64,000 nt of DNA from Pisolithus tinctorius (lineage: Eukaryota; Basidiomycota; Agaricomycetes; Boletales; Pisolithaceae), in the NCBI GenBank assembly GCA_024663395.1, contig JANFAH010000003.1:806001-870000 (forward strand). The letters run 5' to 3'. The notes below the pieces were generated by a model, which was not told where the DNA came from, did not search any database, and saw only the letters and a program-made list of their open reading frames with translations. Both the position numbers and the translations under genes were made by a program. This document shows, in pieces, positions 40,880 to 52,071 of the stretch (positions are counted from its first letter, which is position 1; each line of letters begins with the position of its first letter).

Positions 40880-42967
40880 ATGGCCGATACCAAAGTGTCT
40901 TTTCAAGGTGCGATTTCCATACAGACACGCCCTTCCTGTCGCCTTAAAACGATGCCTTTTCAGCACTCCAGCTCGCCAACGAGCACCGCAGTGCGTACGG
41001 TCTCAGATATAACGATGTCACGCGGTACAGAAAACACTGTGCCAATCGAACGCACCGACTCCGGTCGACGCTGAAAATGACCCATGGAAAGGGACGCGAG
41101 TTTAAGAAGTTGGCACCTTTGACGACGGATATCGTCAGAGATGGACAGTGAGTCCGGATAGCTAAGCTAATGCTCGTTCTAAAAATCTCTTCCGATATCG
41201 GGTATCCATTTAGTCTTCAACTGCTCCTCTTCGAAGCCGAGCGTGCATGGGCATATGCACAGGATCTTATCGCACAGTCGACACGGCCAGCTAATGAAGG
41301 CCACGCAGGAACGCTGCGTCACAGCGCAACCGGTCGGTTCCGGAGATCCGTACACTGGGCCACACAACTCCTCTCGCACTGTCAGGCCCTGTACGCATCC
41401 TCACGTCTCTCGGCGGAAAACCTCATCCAGGCGACCATATATACGCTGATTCTGAATGGCCGATTCTTGCGTTATCGGGACGATTTTGAGGATGCGCTCG
41501 TTCAACTGAGCGTTGCGAGGTACCTTTTGGATGAGTTGGCTGATCGGACGGAGACGAGTAGAGATCAGGCACTTGCTACGCTGTTTGCGGACGAGATCGG
41601 TCCCGAGATTAGGTATTGCGCACACGAATTGGGTAGGGAAAAGGCTTACGATGTCGATGCGATCGTCGCCGAGTTGGCCGGACAACACAGGAATGATATT
41701 GTAGAGGGGTGCGAATCTTTGCTGCAGAAGCTGAAACAGGAGGGCGATGGATCGGGTCGTGGTGAGGCGAAGAAGAAGCTTCAGGTTTTGATGTGGGAGG
41801 GCCAACCGATTCCGGTGCGCAACCCGGAGCTCGTGGATGTGCTGTTGAAGGTGCAAGAGGCGGAGGCGAAAATTTCTGATGCTTCCCGCGATGCGACGGA
41901 GAAGCAGGGTGACAAGAAGAAGCAAAGTGGCAAGGGTAGGAAAGGCGCTGGATCGAAGAAGGGTGTTGCGGCTTATGATGGAGTCCTTTCTGCCCTCAGC
42001 GATGCAGAGGAAGTGGCAAGAAAGCTCGTAGAAGCCCAGCAGGTATGGGACGGTTTTTTACCTGCTCAGCGGTCGACTGATTTTGACAGAGTACTAACAA
42101 TGCGGGGACGTCTGCAGCTGGCACACGCGACGTCCAGTTCGTGCATGCTTATATCGTTTTCCAGCTGCTTTCTCGTCGTATCCAACGAGACCTGTTGCTG
42201 GTTTCTGCATTGCTCAGTTCACACCAGCCCGCTGCCGCTCAAAATACGTCGAAGGCAAAGAAGGAGCAGGTGGACGGGAGGTTGTACCCAGCGGTAGTGA
42301 AATTGCTGGAGACGGTCGTTCAGAGCTTGACTCAAATGCGAAGTCTGAGTATCGTGGATGAGAGCCCCGAACTTGCCTCTGCTGTCGAGGCGAGATTGAC
42401 ATTCACGAAAGCCCGACGGTAGGTTGTTTTCTGTGCAAGGGAGAGACTCACGGTACTCATGCAGGTATGAATAGGTGTTTTTACTTAGCGCAGTGCTATA
42501 TTGCTGTGAAAAGGTATGCAGAGGCGATGACGCTCATTCAGCATGCTACGCTTCACCTTCGCGAGACGCGGTCTACGTTATCTACTGTTGCTGGTGTCAC
42601 CACTGCGGTGGACGCGTCTTACCCCCTGCTCTCGGGTGTAGTCGATGCACTAGATGCATCGATATCCGAGGCCTCCCCGAATGTCAAGAAGGAGTGGTTT
42701 GCGTACAACGGGGGTACGGTAGACGGAGACCCGAAGGCGTATCAAAAACCCCTGTTCTTCGACATAGCGCTCAACTATGTGCAACTGGATATGGACAGGC
42801 TACTGGAGCGTGCTGGGAAGGTGCCGGTCAAGCAAAACAAAGAGGAGGTACCTCAGCCTGTCAAATCCAGACGGGAGGAAGTGGTCAGAGCAGAGACGCC
42901 TGAGCCTCCCGCGCAGGCCCGGGCTGGACTGAGTGGACTGCTAGGAGGATGGTGGGGACGGAAGTGA
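40880..42967 (+). CDS. SRP68: SRP68, signal recognition particle subunit
   Basis: Five exons in phase: 40880-40907, 40964-41147, 41214-42042, 42090-42418, 42475-42967; 620 residues, normal for the family. SRP68 binds SRP RNA with SRP72 and completes the particle that takes nascent secretory chains to the ER. Recognised by the N-terminal RNA-binding region (LQLANEHRSAYGLRYNDV, YRKHC, THGKGREFKKL, then LQLLLFEAERAWAYAQDL) and TPR-like helices (DDFEDALVQLSVARYLLDEL, CYIAVKRYAEAMTLIQHA). A Lys/Gly-rich insert (KKKQSGKGRKGAGSKK) lies in the middle. The C-terminus ends LSGLLGGWWGRK, the region that contacts SRP72 in other species. The start at 40880 is the only ATG compatible with the short first exon. 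Confidence 0.9.
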
Positions 42968-42986
42968 TGATGACCTAATACGATGT

Positions 42987-42996
42987 ATCACGTGAC
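42987..42996. promoter_or_regulatory. ATCACGTGAC site before STH1
   Basis: An E-box/CDE1-type core CACGTG in the decamer ATCACGTGAC, 117 bp upstream of the STH1 start codon. The same decamer precedes Ku80. Confidence 0.4.
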
Positions 42997-43103
42997 AGAT
43001 GAATAGGATGTTTGGTTGTGTTTGTTGTTGGCGAAGACTCTCAGCCTGTCCCGCCTGACTGAAAGAGAGAGAAGAGAGAAAACAGACGGGAGAGTTGTTT
43101 GCG

Positions 43104-46100
43104 ATGGCTGCTGCGAGTCAAATGCCGTTCCCAGTTGGCGGCGGCAGTGTCAGTGCACGTCAGAATGTCTCCGCGCCAAAGGACAGACTACAGGCACTCC
43201 TCATGGTAGGTCCTCAACGCAAATACACAACGGGGAACTAAATACAGGAAACAAGCGGGTGCGCGACCTCAAACAGGCTGGCCATACGCCAGAATCTTCG
43301 AATGAATTGCGGACTCTACTCAACTGTGTCGCTGCACTTAACCAACAACAACAACAACAACTAACCAGTCAGTCCGTTTGTTTCTCTCCGCACGGCGCTT
43401 GTCTTATGCACGCTTCGCAGACTCACATCAGCCCATTCTCAATGGCGCCCATTCCACCGAGCAAACAATGCTCATTAATGGCTCTGCGCCCCAGTCCATC
43501 GTGTCGGGTCCAGTGCCCTCTGTCCCAATATTGCCCCCAACCAGCCCCGTGTCTTTCACCCCCGACCAGATCAACGCCCTCCGTGCTCAAATCCAGGCAT
43601 TCAAACTCATCTCCAGAGGTCAACCCATTCCAGAACAACTCCAGCAGGCCATTCGACCCAACAGCAACGTCGTATTCGAACTCGAAAAAATCGTCGCTCC
43701 AACCGATGTTGCAACCCGCATTGTGGACGCTGCCGTCAAGACACAGAAGGGTGTCGTCCCCGTCGATGTTTCAAAGCCATCCCAGACAGACCCTCAAGTC
43801 AAGGATGAGGATATACAATCCACTTCTCACCCAAACGTATCCCCTTCCGAACTACCCAAGGGTCCATTCTCCGACGATGATCCCCGTTCGAGCATCTATC
43901 CATACAACGCATTCCGCATGCCATTTACACACCTCACCCGTCCCACCGACATGGATCCTTCCCTGTTCGCCACTCGGCTCCAAAGGCTGCTGATACCTTC
44001 TATCATGCCCCCCGGTTTAGACGTCCATCAGGTCATCAACGAACGAGATAGATTCATAGAGGCGCGAGTCGCTCAGCGCATTCGGGAACTCGAAAACTTA
44101 GAGGCCACCATCGCCGATGGCGGATTCGACAGCGTCGCAAACGACATCCTCGGAGAACAGCATGATAATAATAACAATTCAAACGAGGAAGATATCCACA
44201 TGTCGTCGTCCGCGTCCGCATTGGACACCACCAAACATCCAGCACCAAACGCACATGGCAAACTCCGTGCCACGATCGAACTCAAGTCCCTCCGTCTGCT
44301 AGAGAAGCAGCGGACCATGCGCGCGCTCGTCGCAGAGAGACTCATCCAGGGTACGCTTCTCCCACTCAATCGAGCAGACTTTAGGCGCGTGCGCAAGCCG
44401 ACGCTTCGCGATGCACGCATGACTGAGCAAGCCGAGAGAAGACAGCGGGTTGATCGTGAGCGTCGCGCGAAGCACAAACATGTCGAACAGCTCGGCGTCA
44501 TTTGTGCACATGGCAGGGAGGTGCTGCAGGTCGGTCGACAAGCGCAAGACCGCATCCTGAGGTTAGGCAAAGCCGTTGCCAATTTCCATGCGTATACGGA
44601 GAAGGAAGAACAGAAACGCATCGAACGAATTTCGAAGGAGCGTTTGAAGGCCCTCAAGGCAGACGATGAGGAGGCGTACATGAAGCTGATTGATACCGCC
44701 AAAGACACGCGTATTACTCACCTCCTTCGCCAGACGGATGCCTACCTGGATTCGTTGGCTCAGGCTGTCATTGCACAACAAAACGAGGCGGGCGTTCCCA
44801 TTGAGAGTGAGGAAGGCCCGACCAGCGAAGCGACGTTCGGTGCCCAGGTGAACCAGGACCTCGCGGACGAGAAAGGCAAGGTAGATTACTACGCTGTAGC
44901 CCACCGGGTATCGGAGAGAATTACGAGGCAGCCGACGTTGTTACGCGGTGGAACTCTCAAGGACTATCAGCTCAAGGGTCTGCAGTGGATGGTCAGCTTG
45001 TACAATAACAAGCTGAACGGCATTTTGGCAGACGAGATGGTAAGTCACGTATCATCGTCTGTCTATGTACAGGTCGCCCACATCATATGACGTCCAGGGT
45101 CTTGGAAAAACCATCCAAACCATCTCGCTGGTGGCGTTCCTCATTGAATCTAAGAAACAATGGGGACCTTACCTCGTCATCGTCCCACTGAGCACGATGA
45201 CCAACTGGTCTGGAGAGTTCCAGAAGTGGGCGCCTGACGTGATCACCGTGTCGTACAAGGGTAATCCGACGCAACGTCGCAACCTGCAGATGCAGCTACG
45301 GCAAGGACAATTCCAGGTCTTGCTTACTACCTACGAATACATTATCAAGGACCGACCATTTTTGAGCAAGATAAAATGGGTACATATGATTATTGGTGAG
45401 TGTCCGGTCTTCCGCGTATAGTGACTTGATCGTGACGCGTGCGTACAGACGAGGGTCACCGGATGAAGAACACTCAGAGTAAACTGTCCCAGACGCTCTC
45501 CCAGTACTACCACTCCCGATTCCGTCTCATCCTCACAGGTACCCCACTACAGAATAACCTCCCAGAACTGTGGTCATTGCTCAATTTCGTCCTCCCGAAG
45601 ATCTTCAACTCGGTCAAATCGTTTGACGAATGGTTCAATACGCCGTTCGCCAATTCTGGGACGGGTGATAAGATCGAGTTGAACGAAGAAGAGGCGTTGC
45701 TGATTATTCGCCGGTTGCATAAGGTTCTGCGGCCGTTTTTGTTGAGGCGGTTGAAGAAGGACGTGGAGAGCGAGTTGCCGGATAAGGTGGAGAAGGTTAT
45801 TAAAGTCCGTATGAGTGCTCTCCAGTCGCAGCTGTACAAGCATGTCAAGAAGTACAAGATGATCGCGGATGGAAAGGACCAGAAAGGGTATGTATGCGTG
45901 CATCAAGCGCATTTATCGTATTCTAACAATTTTCTCGTCAGCAAAACTGGGGGGGTGAAAGGTCTCAGCAATGAGCTCATGCAGCTCCGCAAGATTTGCC
46001 AACATCCATTCCTGTTTGAGAGCGTCGAGGACAAAATCAATCCTGGCAGCATAGTCGACGAGAAACTCGTCCGTACATCCGGGAAGCTGGAACTCCTCTC

Positions 46101-48146
46101 GCGCGTCCTCCCCAAGTTTTTCGCCACGGGGCACAGAGTCCTTATCTTCTTCCAGATGACCAAGGTGATGGATATCATGGAGGATTTCCTCAAGATGATG
46201 AACTGGAAATATTTCCGGCTTGATGGAAGCACGAAGACGGAGGAGCGTGCTGTGTTCGTGCAGCAGTTCAACGCGGAGAATTCGGATGTCCATGTGTTCA
46301 TTTTGTCCACGAGAGCTGGTGGTCTAGGTCTGAACTTGCAGACTGCAGATACAGTTGTTATGTATGTCATCATTTCCAGTGGTGAACCGTTTTCGCTGAA
46401 CATGTCTGTTTGATTGTACAGCTTCGATAGTGACTGGTGAGTTTGAATGCTGGCGGGTATTAGTTACGGGTGCCGTTGAGCTTATTTATTTTCCAGGAAT
46501 CCTCACGCGGATTTGCAAGCTCAGGATCGTGCGCATCGTATCGGTCAAACCAAAGCTGTCCGAATCTTGCGTTTCATCACGGAGAAGAGTGTAGAGGAGG
46601 CGATGTATGCAAGGGCCCGGTTCAAGCTTGATATCGATGACAAGGTCATCCAGGCCGGTCGTTTCGACAACAAGTCTACGCAAGAGGAACAGGAGGAGTT
46701 TTTGGTAAGTGTATCTTGTGTGCATTGGTGATGGTGTATGCTGAACAATGCATCTCCTCAGCGCTCTATCCTCGAAGCTGACCAGGAAGAGGAAAATGAA
46801 GAGGCGGGCGATATGAACGATGAGGAGCTCAATGAGATCATCGCACGCGACGACAAGGAGCTCGAAATTTTCCGCCAAATGGATATCGAGCGAGAGCGGG
46901 AAGGCGTCGATAAATGGCGTGCGGCAGGGAACCGCGGACGGCCTCCACCGTCGCTTATGCAGCTCGAGGAGCTTCCGGAATGTTACCGGACGGATGAACC
47001 ATTTGAGGCGAAGGACATGGAGGATGCGATTGAGGGACGTGGGCAGCGCCGGAGGAACGTGGTTAGTTATAATGATGGGTTGAGCGACGAGCAGTGGATT
47101 ATGGTGAGTCCACTTATGGTTCGACAGGAATGTTGTTTACACCCATGCAGGCTGTTGAGGATGGCGAGGATTTGCAGGAGTTGGCTGATCGCACGCGGGG
47201 CAAAAAGGAGCGGCGGGTTGCCAATAGGTTGCTCAAGGAATCTGAGACACCAGGACGGAGTACGCCTGCGTCGGAGACAGATGGTGGTCGTGGTGGGCGC
47301 AAGAATAAGAAGGGGAAGGGGAAGGCGCCTGAGTATGAGCCCCCTGCTGCTGCTGGTAAGCGGAAGCGGGGTGCGAAGGCTATGTCTGCTACTCCCTCCG
47401 TTAACGAGGAAGAAGAGGATGACCGTGATTCAGTATGTTGTGCTGGGTGATTACTATGGTTCGTTGATGCTGAGGACGTCTCTTCTCTCTTTTTTTAGAA
47501 ACGCCGGAAAACGAAGGCGCCTGAACTACCCCCAGTTGTGAAAGACAAGATGAAGAAGGCGTTTAATGAAGTTTACAAGGCGGTCTTAGCTTGTGAAGAT
47601 ACTGACGGGCGGAAGCGGTGTGAACTCTTCCGAGAGCTGCCTGATAAGAGGGTAAGTAAAGAGACGACGATGGTTTCCACGACGCGGATTTATTCATGGA
47701 TTGCGTAGGATTATCCTGACTATTACCAGCTGATCACGCAACCTATCTCTCTTTCTATACTCCGAAAACGGATGAACGCAGGCAACTACAAGAGTATCAC
47801 GCAGTTCAAAGAGGAGTGGAAGTTGATGTTTGACAATGCTCGGACGTACAACCAGGAAGGGTCGTGGGTATACGTCGACGCTGAGGAGATGGAGAAGGTG
47901 TTCTTTGCTACGCTCGAGAAGGTTACTGCGGGATCCGGGCTTCCTGGTGCGTCGCCGTCACCGAGTACACAATCCGGGTCGGGAGGGTCGGGTTCCGGGT
48001 CGTATGAGTCTGCGTTGACGCCTATGGAGGAGGATGAGAGGCCGGTGCTGCACCAGCAGCATGGGGGGCGGGGTCGACCGAGGGGCAGTATCCGGAGACA
48101 GATTGTGAGTGACGATGAGTATCTTACCCCTAGCGACGAGGAATAG
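43104..48146 (+). CDS. STH1/SNF2-type chromatin remodelling ATPase with bromodomain
   Basis: Twelve exons in phase (43104-43205, 43256-43367, 43421-45039, 45098-45395, 45449-45887, 45942-46361, 46422-46436, 46497-46704, 46762-47103, 47151-47432, 47499-47651, 47709-48146); 1,475 residues. Catalytic subunit of a RSC or SWI/SNF complex. Domains in order: QLQ ([19 protein letters not shown]), HSA region (basic, 44250-44480), SNF2 ATPase ([23 protein letters not shown] then GLGKTIQT across an intron, DEGHRMKN as the DEGH box, [14 protein letters not shown]), helicase C ([55 protein letters not shown]), SnAC-like acidic part, and a C-terminal bromodomain ([21 protein letters not shown]). The exact acceptor of exon 2 is uncertain. 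Confidence 0.93.
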
Positions 48147-48370
48147 TGTGGAATACGTGTGATCCTAACCTTCAGGGAGTTGTATTCTGATCTGTAATCT
48201 CTTTGACTTTCCTTTTCGTATAGTTTTCTGATCTGTTTGCACACGAGTTGGAGATAATCTGCTTTTATTCATAGTAGGACTTGTTGGCAACTGTAATAAT
48301 TTTTTAACGACTATTGAATCATGACTCGGACGTTGTATGCGCTGGCAATTTAGGGGCTCGAGTCACGCGT

Positions 48371-48380
48371 ATCACGTGAC
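48371..48380. promoter_or_regulatory. ATCACGTGAC site before Ku80
   Basis: The decamer ATCACGTGAC, 86 bp upstream of the Ku80 start codon, in the 310-bp STH1-Ku80 interval. A further GTCACGCG lies just left of it. Confidence 0.4.
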
Positions 48381-48456
48381 TCTTAATGAAGTGTGACGCG
48401 ACGTGCCTCCTGCCAGGCAATACTCCCTGTTTCCCATCCACAGTCACTAACCAACG

Positions 48457-51400
48457 ATGCCAGCAGAACGCGCGGGGGTAAGGTCGTCGGTATTTCTTGT
48501 GGTTCTGGTTACTAACTGGACATTTAGTACACTGTAACCGTGTTTCTCGTCGATTTGTCCCCCTCTATGGGGGCGACGAGGACCGTGGAGCAAGCCCCTG
48601 GACCTGACGGCGAATCGAGAAACGTCGAGATGTCTAATTTGGAGTGGGCGTTGCAGTTTGTGAAGCTGAAGACACAAGAAATGGTATGTTCTATGTTAAT
48701 GTCGTTATGGGTTTGCCATGTTCCCCACTCCCTCCCGCCCTCGCCCGCCTCGCTCCTTTCCATATTGATTCGTCGTGTTTGGCGCATGTGTAAACTTGTT
48801 GGTTTAGATATATAATGGACGCAAGACCGACCAGTGTGGTGTGATAGTGTTTGGCTCTGAAGGTGAACTCTTTTTCCCTCTCCTTTTCCCGCTGTGGCGG
48901 ATCCGTAGAGAGTTCGGGTTGTTCATCTCGTTCATCATATGTGACCGACAAACAGGAACGGATAACATAATCAACGAGAAACACGGCGGATACGAACATG
49001 TGTCTGAGTACATCCCAATATGCACCCCGAGCGCGAAAACGCTTGCGGAGTTGGACAAGTTGAAGCCCTCGGAGACTGCGGGAGACGGTGAGTTGGGATG
49101 ATAACATTTTCTCTTTTGAAGGTTTCGGTCTCCCTAAGTGTCGAGTTGTTCCAGCCATCGACGGTCTGATAGTCGGAATTGAAACGCAAGATAATTATCT
49201 TCAGAGGAAGCCTACTTGGACGCGAAAAATAGTCATTGTTACAGACGGTGCATCTCCATTGGAGATCGAAGACTGGGAGGCGACTGTCAGGAGAATGTCA
49301 ATCTTAGCTGTTTCCCTGACTATCGTGTGAGTCTGGTGATGCGCATGTAGTGTCGATTTCCGTCCTCATACTTCGCTTTGGGGTAGTGGAGTAGATTTTG
49401 ATGACGACGAATTGCCGTATCGTGAAGAGGACAAACCTGCGATCAAGGTATGTCACAACGTAATTAACATGCTTGTTTTCCCTCCCCGCTCATCGTACTC
49501 TGAAGCGCGCAAATGAATCTTTTTATGCACAACTCGTGTCTGCACTTCCAAACAGCCTCGGACTCATGGGCACGCTGGAACATGCACTTCTTTCCCTCTC
49601 ATCTCCAAGTATCAAAGAAACTAAATCTGCACTGGCTTCAAACACGCTAAGATTGGGCGACGTGGAAGCTAGGAAAGATGAGGCCCTTGAAATTAGCGTT
49701 AAGGTTGCGAAGTGCACAAACTTGGCGAGAGCTGGCGGATGGAAACGGTTCTTCGGTACCCCCATCAAGGGTGCGGATGAGGACGACAAAGATGACAAAG
49801 GCAAGGTAGTATTCAGGGAGCTGAAGAGACGTACGGAGTATGTCATCGACAGCGCACAGATCGAAGGTGATGGCGATGGCGATGGCGACAGCAAGAGAGT
49901 AGCCTCAGCCGACCTCGATGAGGACGAAGAACAAGAGCGTAAAGACGATCGTCGCGTTGAAAAGGTCGAGAAGGAGCAACTCGTCCTCGGTTACAAATAC
50001 GGGTCAACATACGTTCCTTGTCCGGATGGTCATTTCCCGAAACTTCAAACCCAACAGGGTATTGATATCTGCGGTTTTTTCCCGAAGAAAAACGTACGTT
50101 CAGTTCTGCATATTCGGATCGTCCGTGTATTATTGCTCACCGGTTGTATCTCCGGACTTCACACAGTTCAATCGTTCCTACCCACTTTCTGAGGTCTACT
50201 ATGTCTTCGCCGACCCGACCTCAGCACCTGACCAAATCGCGTTCTCCTCCGTCGTTCAAGCGATGTTCGAAAAGGGTTTTCTTGCAATTGCCCGGATGGT
50301 GAGAACTGATGGATCAGAGCCGAAGATGGGTGTGTTGTCCCCAACGGTATGGCCGAAGGTGGACTTATTTCTGTGGGTGCAAGTATGTGCATTCTGTTGT
50401 TCATCGCTACCTATCCGGAACTGAGGAAATTCGATGCAGCTGCCCTTTGCGGACGACATCAGACACTACACGTTTCCATCACTAACCACTCTCACGTCAC
50501 GAACCGGAGAACGTATCACCAAGCATCCCTACCTCCCTACTGAGGAACAGCTCGAAGCAATGGACCAATTTATTGACGATATGGACCTATCCGATGCCGG
50601 TGAGAAGGATGAAAAAGGGTGGGTTTGGACATTGTTTCGATATAAGAAAAATGCCGATCACGACAACAGAGATCGACAACCGTGGTTTGATCCTCGCCTT
50701 TCTTACAACCCTGCTATACACCGGACCAAGCAAGCTCTCTTCCATGCTGCGGTCGTGTCCGATCTTCTCACGTACCCGTTGCCGCCGCCTCATCCTGAGC
50801 TTACGAAGTACTTTGAACCCCCCAAGCGCGTGCTCAAGCGGGCGAAGCAATCCCTCGAAACGTGCAAGGAGGTGTTCAAGGTCAAAGAGGGTACGTGATA
50901 GGTTCTCACATATGAAGCCTAGCTGAGTTTGAGTTCCACAGTTCCAAAGAAAGCGCCAAGAGCACGGAAGGATGGTCACGTCCGCGCAGCAGATGAAGAC
51001 GAGGATATGATCCTTCTCGACCGCAAAAGTCCTGCAAAGAAGCGGTCATATGCCTTGAAACCCACACCTTCCCCGGCTGGCCCATCGCAAGTACCTAAAA
51101 AGCGGAATGCCTCAGACTCAGAAACAGAGTCTGAGTCTGAAGACGAAGGATTGCTACTCTCCAAGGCTATTCGCAGGGGCAGCCCTGGTCTGCCTACGCC
51201 AACTGCCTCGCCAGGACCCGAGTTGGACCCACAGCGTGCTCCTGGGCGCATCATTGGTAACACGTTCCCGTTGAAAGATTTCCGTACGAATCTTTCACGC
51301 GGAGATGTTGTTACAAAGGCCGTGGAAGACATGGGTGCGGTGATAAGGGAGATTGTGGGGCGGCCATTCGCATGGAGAAGGAAAGATGAGATGATAGAGT

Positions 51401-51800
51401 GCCTTCGTGTCTTGAGGGACACGTGCTTGAGGGTGAGTCGATGCGATTTGCAAGTTGCGACGAAGATGTGATTCAAGGTTTATTCAGGAGGATGAGATCG
51501 ATGCCTGGAATGAGTAAGTGACTCCTTTGTTAGCTTTCGCCAAACCTCATGCGACCAATTTTCCAGTATTTTGAAGGGTTTAAGGAACGATTGTTCCGCG
51601 GAGACAGGAAATAAGGCATTCTGGTCTGAGCTGAAGAAGTTGGGACGCAGTATCAGCCTCATCAGTTCGTCGGAGGCAGAGGAACTTGGCGGGATCTCTC
51701 AGGTGTCTGAGTCCGCTGCCGAAGCAGTAAGCTTTTTACTTCTAAATTGCAATAGCAACGAGACTGAACTTGATTCCTGCAAAAGTTCATGCAAAGGTGA
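48457..51800 (+). CDS. KU80: Ku80, DNA end-binding subunit of non-homologous end joining
   Basis: Fourteen exons give about 841 residues (first exon 48457-48477; long exons 49506-50093 and 50942-51432; last 51786-51800). With Ku70 it forms the ring that binds broken DNA ends and starts NHEJ; it also acts at telomeres. Seen: N-terminal VWA domain (TVTVFLVDLSPSMGATR), LDKLKPSETAGD, DGLIVGIETQDNYLQR, KIVIVTDGASPLEIEDWE; the beta-barrel core (KVVFRELKRRTEY, LVLGYKYGSTYVPCPDG, SSVVQAMFEKGFLAIARMV, MQLPFADDIRHY, SYNPAIHRTKQALFHAAVV); an acidic/basic linker; and the C-terminal helical Ku-PK region (GRIIGNTFPLKDF, FWSELKKLG, ending AAEAFMQR). The intron 50619-50669 is a multiple of three and could be retained. 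The last splice is inferred. Confidence 0.92.
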
Positions 51801-52071
51801 AGAAGGACAACTTCCCCTGCAAGGTTGTTACATTCATGTCTCTCGCATATGGGTCAAGTACTGGTTCCTGGCCATGTTTCGTACGGTTCTCTGTATTCTG
51901 CTTCTGTAAGTTGGTCTCGTAATAAGTATGAAAACCTGTATTTCCAGTCTCGCTTTCGAACGCGATCACCATAGCTATCAATTCGGTACAGCAGGATAAA
52001 CTCGGGATAGTAGCCTATAGTACAAATTGAAATGTTCCGTGCCATCAGGGACCGTAATACATCTCAGCAAT
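51801..52071. other. Convergent intergenic region
   Basis: Lies between the 3' ends of Ku80 (plus) and TRANK1-like gene 1 (minus). From about 51975 it is homologous to 61160-61290, which marks the left limit of the tandem duplication. Confidence 0.6.

Noticed and set aside
51571..51909. Alternative Ku80 tail without the last intron, adding a hydrophobic end
   Set aside because: The spliced end AAEAFMQR resembles Ku80 C-termini better, and the donor GTAAGC is good.
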